Source: Bacteriovoracales bacterium (GTDB lineage Bacteria; Bdellovibrionota; Bacteriovoracia; Bacteriovoracales; Bacteriovoracaceae). From it: a stretch of DNA of 13,036 nucleotides. Made by a program: the position numbers and the translations under genes. Where the stretch lies: assembly GCA_007117175.1 (NCBI GenBank), contig SKGZ01000255.1, positions 1 to 13,036 on the forward strand, read 5' to 3'. Shown piece after piece: positions 6,557 to 13,036 of the stretch; the first letter of the stretch is position 1, and the number at the start of each line of letters is the position of its first letter. Below the pieces are notes generated by a model, which saw only the letters and a program-made list of their open reading frames with translations, searched no databases and was not told the DNA's origin.

Positions 6557-8715
6557 GGTGATATTCTCTCTATAATTTCATCAGTCGAAACTAACAATTT
6601 TTTGGCGCTTGGCCCTAAACTGATAAATGAGTCAGCACTGCAAAGAGTTGTGACTGTTGATTGTGGGCAAGCTGATGCTATAACCCGATAGAGCTCATCG
6701 GCGAGTGCTGCCTTTTCACGACATTCATCCACGATTAGAATTTTTTTATACTTCTGTGCAATTTCAACTAGTTTTTCTTGTTGGTAGCAATTAAGCCAGC
6801 GTAAATCAATGACATCGATCTTAATGCCTCTTTCATTTAATTTTTCTTGAGCTTGTCGACTTAAGTAAAGGCCATTGCCATAAGTGATAATGAGTTGGTC
6901 ACTGGCCTTAGAGTGACTATAAACCTTTATTTGACCTAGCTGAATTTCTTCTTGATTATACTCAAACAACCATTTCTCATCTTTTTCATCAAGTAAGTCT
7001 TTTTTATGATAAAGAGCAATTGGTTCTATGAAAAAGCAAATCCTTCCTTGTTTGGCTTGTTCCACACAGGTTTTTAACATGGCGCTGGCATCCTTGGCAT
7101 TGGAAGGACAGGCAATAATGACAGCTGGTATATCCCTAAAGACACTTAAGGTATTGTCGTTGTGAAAATGCCCCCCCAGACCTTCTTGGTAGGCTAGCCC
7201 AGGTATCCGTATCACAATTCCATTTTGAAATTGCCCCTGCGAAAAAAAGCTAAGAGTACTTGCTTCACCTCTAATTTGATCTTGAGCATTATGATAATAA
7301 GCGAGAAATTGAATTTCACAAATTGGTAAAAAACCATTGAGACTCATTCCTATCCCCGTACCTAAAATTGTGGTCTCATCTAAGGGAGCATTCATCACTC
7401 TGGCAGGTCCGAATTTTTTAAAAAGACCACTAGTAATATTATAGACTCCACCTTTTTTTCCAATATCTAGGCCAATCAGACAGGCTTGTGGATTTTTTCC
7501 TAATATCTCATGTAGCGACTGATTAAGTGATTGGGCCAAAGTGTATTGTTCTCGAGGATTAGGGTGTTGGTAATTATTTAAATTGTGTTTAACTAAGTTG
7601 ACAGCGGGCTTTTTAAAATTTGGAATAAGGCTTGCCATAATTTCATTTCTACTTTGCAACTTGGGCTGTTTGATCGCCTTTTCATAAATTGATAAAATTT
7701 GCTGATCAATTCTATCTAAAATAGAGACTAGCTCTTGCTTGGTCACTGCTTTGGAATTGATGAGCCATTGAGATAACTGAATGATGGGGTCTTTTGCAAG
7801 GTCATTGAGGATATCACTTTTTTTTCGATAGAGATCTTCTCGATCATTACCAGCATGTCCATACAGGCGTACCATCTTAAGGTGGAGGAAAACAGGCCTC
7901 TTGTTTTTTCTGCTAAAATGATAGGCATTCACAATGCATTGATAAGCAAGATTAAGGTCTGTAAAGTCTACGTAAAAATATTTGATATGAGGATCTTTTC
8001 CTCGCATCTGCTCATTAATCCATCCCTGAGTTGTTTTTTGACTGATTCCTATTTCATTGTCTTCACAAACAAACACTATTGGGGTTGGTACCTTATTATA
8101 GCTAAGCCAGTGAGCACAGTTAATTGCGGTCAGGGCAGTGGCATGATTGAGTGTAGCATCCCCGAAATGGCAAGTGACAACACTGTCATAGGGAAGGTAA
8201 CTTACCAATTTTAGATCTTTGCTTCTTGGTATAGAAAGAGCACTGCCGACAGCCTTTGGAAGATGAGATGCAATTGTTGATGTTTGCGGAGGCATAAAAA
8301 GCTTAGCATTGCCTAAGACTTTGTGCCGTCCACCGGAGATTTGATCAGACTTAGAGACAACAAAAGAATGAATAAGATCAAAGAGCGGATTGCATTCATG
8401 AACTTTCAATGCTCTCTGTAGGTAAAAACTAGCATCTCGATAATGGGCATAACATAAATCATTGTATCGACTAGCCTTACCGACTAGGCTCATCATCTCA
8501 TGGCCTGCTGATGAGATAGTGTAAAATGTTTGATCTCTTGTTTTATAGACTCGACTATACAGATCGGCAATGCGGCTGCTAATCTGTGTCTCCAGAATCT
8601 CTACCCAGTCCTTGGCAGGAAGGATTTTTTCATCTATGAACTCATCTTGGGTTAGCTGTAGTTTACGCAGCCTATTGTGGAAATCTTGATGAATTTCTTG
8701 TGCGCTAAGATACAT
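6553..8715 (-). CDS. Fused alpha/beta E1 subunit of a branched-chain-type 2-oxoacid dehydrogenase
   Basis: The 720-residue product is a thiamine-diphosphate enzyme joining both E1 subunits. The alpha half (about 30-330) has S-A-G-H-E at 69-73, G-G-R at 128-130, the TPP/Mg motif from G-D-A (185-187) to E-D-N (218-220), and a phosphorylation-loop-like R-L-Y-G-H...D...Y-R (283-297). The beta half has the transketolase pyrimidine-binding domain (about 390-575) with P-L-D-E (Glu447) and G-G-H-F-H (514-518), then a transketolase C domain (about 590-710) with D-L-R-W-L. GDA in place of GDG is, from memory, usual in the fused E1 group. The reaction would be decarboxylation of a 2-oxoacid and transfer of the acyl group to E2 lipoyl. 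No E2 or E3 gene is in the window. The start is supported by AGGTG at 8724-8728, 8 nt upstream, and lies 3 nt after the preceding stop. The substrate (branched-chain or pyruvate) cannot be fixed from sequence alone. Confidence 0.85.
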   Translation of the reverse strand: MYLSAQEIHQDFHNRLRKLQLTQDEFIDEKILPAKDWVEILETQISSRIADLYSRVYKTRDQTFYTISSAGHEMMSLVGKASRYNDLCYAHYRDASFYLQRALKVHECNPLFDLIHSFVVSKSDQISGGRHKVLGNAKLFMPPQTSTIASHLPKAVGSALSIPRSKDLKLVSYLPYDSVVTCHFGDATLNHATALTAINCAHWLSYNKVPTPIVFVCEDNEIGISQKTTQGWINEQMRGKDPHIKYFYVDFTDLNLAYQCIVNAYHFSRKNKRPVFLHLKMVRLYGHAGNDREDLYRKKSDILNDLAKDPIIQLSQWLINSKAVTKQELVSILDRIDQQILSIYEKAIKQPKLQSRNEIMASLIPNFKKPAVNLVKHNLNNYQHPNPREQYTLAQSLNQSLHEILGKNPQACLIGLDIGKKGGVYNITSGLFKKFGPARVMNAPLDETTILGTGIGMSLNGFLPICEIQFLAYYHNAQDQIRGEASTLSFFSQGQFQNGIVIRIPGLAYQEGLGGHFHNDNTLSVFRDIPAVIIACPSNAKDASAMLKTCVEQAKQGRICFFIEPIALYHKKDLLDEKDEKWLFEYNQEEIQLGQIKVYSHSKASDQLIITYGNGLYLSRQAQEKLNERGIKIDVIDLRWLNCYQQEKLVEIAQKYKKILIVDECREKAALADELYRVIASACPQSTVTTLCSADSFISLGPSAKKLLVSTDEIIERISP

Positions 8716-8718
8716 ATA

Positions 8719-10371
8719 TTAATCACCTAGTTTTAGATATTTTAAGTGATTATTGATGAGATCACTAGGCTGATAGTTCTTGAGTTGAGGGTGAGTTAAA
8801 ACTTGGATAGTGGAGTAATAGAGAGGAACCCACGGGAGGTCATTAAAGACAATTTTTTGGACAGTTCTTAGCTGCTGTTCAATCTTTTCAGCTTCTAGAT
8901 TTTCAAAAATGAGATCAAATTGCTGGTTATGATAATAAGTTGCATTGACTCCCGGAGGATGGTTTTTCGAATAGAGCAATTGCAGTGTGTTTTCTGGATC
9001 AGGGTAATCTAATGTCCAGCCATCTAACCATATTTGTAGATTTCCCTTTCTAGCTTTTTCTAAAAAGTGAGAAAAACGATTAAGGTGAATTTTGACTTTA
9101 ACTCCCACTTTTTCCAGTGCTGATTGTATGAATTCTGCAAATTGTCTAGCTGTTGTATCATTAGATCGTAGGTCAAAGTTGACTTCGAGTGGTTTCTCAT
9201 GATTAAAGCCAGCTTGATTTAATAAGCTGATGGCCTTCTCGGGAGAGTATTGAACTGAGAAGTCCTCTTTGTGCCCAATAATTGAAGGGGGAAAAATAGA
9301 ATTCGCTAGAACTCCACTATTTTGAGTGAATATTTTTAATATTTTCTCCCGGTCAAGGGCATGGGCAATTGCTTTTCTAATTTTTAAATTACTTCCAAGC
9401 AGGGAATCTTCCATATTGAAAGAGATCCACCAATAAGTGAGTGAGTTTGTTTGATGTAATTGAATTCCCTTTTGATTCAATTCTTCTCGAAGAGACCCAT
9501 CTTCATTCAAGGCAAGTGGTATTTGATCTTTTCCCAAGCCTGTCATGTGCAATTTATTGGACAGAAAATTAAGCCAACGAGTTTGTGATTGTTCCATAAT
9601 AGAGTAGTGAACTTTTTCTATTGCCGGCAATGGTCGGTAGTTCTGATTTCTTTTGAGAGTAAGAGAGGATGTTAAATCATGGTGATCAAGCTGATAGGGA
9701 CCTGTGCCAAAGATAAGTTTTTGGAAATTATTATCATTACTCTTGCAAATAGATGGTGGAATAGGAGCTGTAAATGTCATTGCCAATGCATAAATGAGCT
9801 GGGGGTAGGGTTCAGTGAGTTCAATTTGTAGCTGATAATCATTGATGGCCTTAAGGCCTTCTATGTCTGTGGTGTAGATCTTTTCGAGCTCTTGCCCCAC
9901 TTCTTTCCTGAAATGATTAATGCCTTTAATCTTTCCATCAAATAACCACCAGCCATTGCTCTGATTGGATTGAAAGGCAATACGTTTAAACTGATGGATA
10001 AAGTCATGGGCGGTGACATATTCTAAGTATTCTTTGGAATGGTATTTAATACCTTTGCGTATGTTGATAGTATATTTTTTTTGGTTCGCGCTTATGACAG
10101 GCATAGCCTCAGCTAGCAATGGTTCAATTCGATAAGGCCGATCAGTGTAATGATATTGATAGAGTGTCTCGTAAATATTGCCTAAGATATTTAATGAGAT
10201 AGAGTCATAGGCATCAACAGGGTCCAGAGATGGTACCTTGTCTGTAATTGCTAGCCTGAGTATATCCTGTGATTTTTCTTGGCTACAGGAAGCGAGCAAT
10301 GAAAAAAACAATGTGAGTCTAGTTAAAAAATTCAATGAGTTTTTTTTGAAAATCTTTAAATTTTTGAGCAT
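8719..10371 (-). CDS. Oligopeptide ABC transporter substrate-binding lipoprotein (SBP family 5)
   Basis: The 550-residue product has a basic n-region, a hydrophobic core and a lipobox L-A-S-C with the lipid Cys at 29. SBP_bac_5 signatures follow: P-S-L-D-P near 47-51, N-I-Y-E-T-L near 65-70, a Y-T-I-N-I-R-K-G-I-K-Y-H segment near 90-101 with A-H-D-F behind it, and D-G-W-T-L-D-Y-P-D-P in the C-terminal third. Family members (OppA/DppA) bind peptides, and a few bind other solutes. The length is normal. The start at 10371 was chosen for its AAGGA 7 nt upstream and its complete signal peptide; it overlaps the alaS 3' end by 53 nt. An in-frame ATG at 10419 would add 16 poorly signal-like residues. 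No permease or ATPase gene lies nearby, so its transporter must be encoded elsewhere. The ligand cannot be read from the sequence. Confidence 0.88.
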   Translation of the reverse strand: MLKNLKIFKKNSLNFLTRLTLFFSLLASCSQEKSQDILRLAITDKVPSLDPVDAYDSISLNILGNIYETLYQYHYTDRPYRIEPLLAEAMPVISANQKKYTINIRKGIKYHSKEYLEYVTAHDFIHQFKRIAFQSNQSNGWWLFDGKIKGINHFRKEVGQELEKIYTTDIEGLKAINDYQLQIELTEPYPQLIYALAMTFTAPIPPSICKSNDNNFQKLIFGTGPYQLDHHDLTSSLTLKRNQNYRPLPAIEKVHYSIMEQSQTRWLNFLSNKLHMTGLGKDQIPLALNEDGSLREELNQKGIQLHQTNSLTYWWISFNMEDSLLGSNLKIRKAIAHALDREKILKIFTQNSGVLANSIFPPSIIGHKEDFSVQYSPEKAISLLNQAGFNHEKPLEVNFDLRSNDTTARQFAEFIQSALEKVGVKVKIHLNRFSHFLEKARKGNLQIWLDGWTLDYPDPENTLQLLYSKNHPPGVNATYYHNQQFDLIFENLEAEKIEQQLRTVQKIVFNDLPWVPLYYSTIQVLTHPQLKNYQPSDLINNHLKYLKLGD

Positions 10372-12886
10372 TAGCTGATCCTTGAACCATATCGGGCTTT
10401 CCTCCCCCCTTACAGTCAAAATCTGCAGGGAGCCGAGAAAGGAATTCTTTAAAATTGTTATTATTTTTTTTATGAGTTCTGATTAAAAAGGAAAAACGAT
10501 CATCGATTTTTTGGCAAATGAAAATGACATCATTGCCATGCTTATCAATAAACTTATCCGACAATGTTCGAAACTCCTTGGCAGGAACCTTATCTAATAC
10601 AGTAAAAATCTTTTGATTGTTTCTCAGCTCTTTAAATTCAGAAAAGAGCTCTTGGCTACTTTGAGATTGAATTTTATCCTTGAGTTTTTCAACTTCTTTA
10701 TTTTTTCTTTTGAGCTCTGATTGCATTTGCTCAATTTTTTCATGTAATTGGTTTGATTTCGCAGCTAAAGTTGCTTCCAGTGAGCTAATCAATTGGAATT
10801 GTTCTTGATAGTGTCTGAGCGCCATCTCTGAGGTGATGGCTTCAATTCGTCGAACTCCTGAGGCCAAGGATCCTTCTGTTAAAATCTTAAAGAGATGAAT
10901 CTGTGAGGTTTGATCAACATGGGTTCCCCCGCATAGCTCCTGCGAAAATTGATCCATAGAAATGACTCTAACGGTTTCACCGTATTTTTCTCCAAACAGT
11001 GCTGTCGCGCCCATTTTTAGCGCCTGCTCCTTGGTGGTTTCCATGGAATTGACTTTGAGATTATCTTGAATGGCACGATTCACAATTTTTTCAATTTTCT
11101 CAATTTCATTATGAGTCAACGCTTTATTGTGGGTAAAGTCAAAGCGCAGTCTATCTGGTCCAACCAGCGAGCCAGCTTGTTTGATATGAGCTCCCAGTGT
11201 CTGAATAAGTGCCGCTTGCAGAAGATGTGTGGCACTGTGGTTTTTCTTAATTCTCTCTCTGCGTTGAGTGTCAATGCTAATTTGATAATCTTTTCCAGCT
11301 TTTAGACCCTTGGCGTCCCTAGTGAGATGAATAAAAAGATCATCAATCACTTTGATAGTGTTATGAATGTGAACTTGTTCACCCTCAACGTTTCCACTAT
11401 CTCCAACTTGACCGCCTGACTCCGCATAAAAAGGAGTTTTGTCAAAAATTAATGCGACTTCATTGGCCAGAGGCTCTATGGCGATCAGCTTTGCCTTAAG
11501 AGTTGTTATTGTATACCCTTGAAAGTCTGTCGCTCCATATTGTTCACGAATAGGGTAGAGTTTTTCAAAGTCTTTTTCTTTAACTTGAAATTGTTTTTGA
11601 CTGCGAGATTGTTCTTTTTGTCTCTCCATAGCCTTATCAAATTCATCTTGATTCAACTGAATATTTTTTTCAGCTAAGAGTGTTTGAGTCAGGTCTAAAG
11701 GAAACCCATAGGTATCATAAAGTTTAAAAGCGATCTCTCCGGAAAAAGTCTTACCCTGATTGGCAGCTATTTCTTCATCGAGTATTTGTAGGCCCTTATG
11801 CAAGGTCTCTCTAAATTTTTGTTCTTCCTCTTGAGTGAGCTTAACAGCTAGTTCTAGATTTTTTTGATTCTCTGTGTATTGATCTTGAAGAGTCTCCATC
11901 ACAGCTGGCAAGATAAGGTGTAAAGAAGTTTGCCCGACTTTAAGTTCATTGAGGTGGCGAACAGCACGTCTGATAATTCTGCGCAGCACATAGCCTCGCC
12001 CTTCATTGCTAGGAATCACACCATCGGTCATCAGCATAGTCATGGCACGGGTATGATCTGCAATCACTCTCATAGAAGTCTGGTGATTTTGATATTTTTT
12101 CTTAGAGATTTTTTCTATTTTGGCGATAATTGGTTTAAAAAGATCTGTATCATAATTCCAATATTGTCCTTGCATAGCGGCACTTAAGCGCTCAAGCCCA
12201 CTTCCAGTATCAACGCAGGGAGTGGGTAGATTGACTCTGGTTCCATCTGCTCTCTTTTCATATTGCATGAAAACAAGATTCCATATTTCAACGTATCTTC
12301 TTTCATCTAAGATAATAGGGTCATATTTTCTCTGGTCTTGGTATTGCTCCCCATGATCATAGAAAATTTCACTGCAGGGGCCACAGGGGCCAATTTCTCC
12401 CATTTCCCAAAAATTATCCTTATCTCCAAGGAAAAAAATTTTCTCTTTGGAAACTCCAATATGTTTTTCCCAAATCAGTGCAGCCTCTTGATCGCTATGA
12501 TGAACAGTCACTAATAAGCGAGAAGCTGGAATTTTTAATGTTTCTGTTAAAAATTTCCAAGCGAACTCAATGGCCTCTTTCTTAAAGTAACTACCAAAAG
12601 AGAAATTGCCTAGCATTTCAAAGAATGTATGATGGCGAGGCGTGAATCCAACATTCTCCAGATCATTATGTTTTCCACCAGCGCGCACACATTTTTGAAT
12701 ACTGACTGCACTTTGGTAGGGAGCGTTTCTCTTGCCAGTAAAAAAATCTTTAAATTGATTCATTCCGGCATTGGCAAAAAGTAGAGTGGGGTCATCTTCT
12801 GGGATGAGACTAGAGGATTCAACAATACTGTGTTGATGTTTCTTGAAAAAGTTAAGAAACTCCTTACGAATTTGCGCTGATTTCAT
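10319..12886 (-). CDS. alaS: Alanine--tRNA ligase
   Basis: The 855-residue cytoplasmic enzyme attaches alanine to tRNA-Ala and clears Ser/Gly mischarging; the length is close to E. coli AlaRS (876). The N-terminal class II catalytic core shows the usual R-K-E-F-L-x-F-F opening, the A-N-A-G-M segment, R-A-G-G-K-H-N-D-L-E-N-V-G, and C-V-D-T-G-S-G-L-E-R with Asp226 in the alanine pocket. The editing domain carries the zinc ligands HxxxH (550-554) and CxxxH (652-656), so editing should be intact. A coiled coil (about 700-755) and a C-Ala/DHHA1 domain with the G-G-G-K-P-D-M-V-Q-G-S signature close the protein. The start has AGGAGG four bases upstream. It follows a probable recX by 28 nt, the recX-alaS order known from many bacteria. 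The 3' end contains the start and RBS of the next gene. Confidence 0.97.
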   Translation of the reverse strand: MKSAQIRKEFLNFFKKHQHSIVESSSLIPEDDPTLLFANAGMNQFKDFFTGKRNAPYQSAVSIQKCVRAGGKHNDLENVGFTPRHHTFFEMLGNFSFGSYFKKEAIEFAWKFLTETLKIPASRLLVTVHHSDQEAALIWEKHIGVSKEKIFFLGDKDNFWEMGEIGPCGPCSEIFYDHGEQYQDQRKYDPIILDERRYVEIWNLVFMQYEKRADGTRVNLPTPCVDTGSGLERLSAAMQGQYWNYDTDLFKPIIAKIEKISKKKYQNHQTSMRVIADHTRAMTMLMTDGVIPSNEGRGYVLRRIIRRAVRHLNELKVGQTSLHLILPAVMETLQDQYTENQKNLELAVKLTQEEEQKFRETLHKGLQILDEEIAANQGKTFSGEIAFKLYDTYGFPLDLTQTLLAEKNIQLNQDEFDKAMERQKEQSRSQKQFQVKEKDFEKLYPIREQYGATDFQGYTITTLKAKLIAIEPLANEVALIFDKTPFYAESGGQVGDSGNVEGEQVHIHNTIKVIDDLFIHLTRDAKGLKAGKDYQISIDTQRRERIKKNHSATHLLQAALIQTLGAHIKQAGSLVGPDRLRFDFTHNKALTHNEIEKIEKIVNRAIQDNLKVNSMETTKEQALKMGATALFGEKYGETVRVISMDQFSQELCGGTHVDQTSQIHLFKILTEGSLASGVRRIEAITSEMALRHYQEQFQLISSLEATLAAKSNQLHEKIEQMQSELKRKNKEVEKLKDKIQSQSSQELFSEFKELRNNQKIFTVLDKVPAKEFRTLSDKFIDKHGNDVIFICQKIDDRFSFLIRTHKKNNNNFKEFLSRLPADFDCKGGGKPDMVQGSANAQKFKDFQKKLIEFFN
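10379..10383 (-). promoter_or_regulatory. Ribosome binding site deciding the SBP lipoprotein start
   Basis: AAGGA on the minus strand lies 7 nt before the ATG at 10371-10369 and within the last codons of alaS. It is the reason for preferring this start over the longer reading from 10419. Confidence 0.7.
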
Positions 12887-12890
12887 AATG

Positions 12891-12906
12891 CCTCCTAGTA
12901 TAGGAG
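12891..12906 (-). promoter_or_regulatory. Hairpin sequestering the alaS Shine-Dalgarno
   Basis: Read on the minus strand, CTCCTA (12906-12901), loop TAC (12900-12898) and TAGGAG (12897-12892) form a perfect 6-bp stem. Its 3' arm contains all but the last G of the AGGAGG Shine-Dalgarno at 12896-12891, and the 5' arm is an exact anti-Shine-Dalgarno. If it folds in the mRNA it would lower alaS initiation and could be a site for control. The stem is short, so its function is inferred. Confidence 0.5.
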
Positions 12907-12914
12907 ATTTATAA

Positions 12915-13036
12915 TTAAAAATCAGTAAATTCTCGATTGCCTAAGGATTCTATTTTAGATCTTAGTTGTTGCTCGTCTAAATGAAATCCCTTTTGACTAA
13001 GGCTTCTCATCATTTTGAGAATCTGATTTTGTTCCA
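12915..13036 (-). CDS. recX: Probable RecX regulatory protein, C-terminal end (partial)
   Basis: Only the last 39 codons are inside the window; the reading frame runs off the right edge and stops with TAA at 12917-12915. The readable tail contains I-L-K-M-M-R-S-L-S-Q-K-G-F-H followed by L-D-E-Q-Q-L, which resembles the final helical repeat of RecX proteins (a hydrophobic helix, R/K-G-F, then a second helix). RecX modulates RecA filaments. The position directly upstream of alaS on the same strand, 28 nt away, matches the common recA-recX-alaS order and is a large part of the case. With so few residues, the similarity alone would be weak. No promoter or terminator is evident in the 28-nt gap, so alaS is probably read through from this gene. 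Confidence 0.55.
   Translation of the reverse strand, partial: EQNQILKMMRSLSQKGFHLDEQQLRSKIESLGNREFTDF

Noticed and set aside
7855..8214. Plus-strand frame of 119 codons opposite the E1 gene
   Set aside because: It lies fully inside a conserved enzyme gene on the other strand, with no Shine-Dalgarno or recognisable domain.
10372..10419. Longer N-terminus for the peptide-binding lipoprotein
   Set aside because: The extra 16 residues are acidic/mixed and precede a complete lipoprotein signal peptide; AAGGA is correctly spaced for the ATG at 10371.
12898..12914. TATAAA/TATACT -10-like boxes in the recX-alaS gap as an alaS promoter
   Set aside because: AT-rich sequence gives such hexamers easily; no -35-like hexamer at suitable spacing was found, and TATACT is part of the hairpin next to the start codon.

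Overview
The window is AT-rich, gene-dense bacterial DNA, with no stretch over 300 bases lacking a gene. It contains no tRNA, rRNA, CRISPR array, insertion sequence or phage gene that I can see. It holds two convergent gene blocks. The left block resembles the gliding (Glt) core genes of Myxococcus. The right block carries an alaS with no GC-rich deltaproteobacterial character. Low G+C plus a Glt-type cassette suggests a Bdellovibrionota predator of the Bacteriovorax/Halobacteriovorax type. That assignment is inference; no marker gene here proves it.

Left block (1-5553, + strand). Four tightly coupled genes run in the order large TPR protein (5' end cut by the window), TPR lipoprotein, tiny secreted protein, and a single-pass membrane protein with an FHA domain, a Lys/Pro-rich linker and a TonB-like AgmX/PglI C-terminal domain. 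From memory this is the order gltD (agmU), gltE (aglT), gltF, gltG (pglI) of the Myxococcus xanthus gliding machinery. Junctions are a 1-nt gap, an 8-nt overlap and an ATGA overlap, so translation is probably coupled. The products would span the envelope: FHA domain in the cytoplasm, one inner-membrane helix, a long periplasmic arm, a small exported protein and a lipoprotein. A candidate intrinsic terminator follows the last gene, inside the coding region of the converging gene.

Right block (5543-13036, - strand, read right to left). The order is the recX 3' end (probable), alaS, an oligopeptide-binding lipoprotein, a fused alpha/beta E1 subunit of a branched-chain-type 2-oxoacid dehydrogenase, and a FabD-like acyltransferase. 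Gaps are 28 nt, -53 nt, 3 nt and a GTGA overlap, so this looks like one operon. The alaS Shine-Dalgarno lies inside a perfect 6-bp hairpin. The last two genes may work together: E1 would start oxidative decarboxylation of a branched 2-oxoacid, and the acyltransferase would handle an acyl-CoA. The acyltransferase lacks the arginine that normally binds the malonyl carboxylate, which fits a non-malonyl substrate. The two blocks meet tail to tail with an 11-bp overlap of their coding regions.
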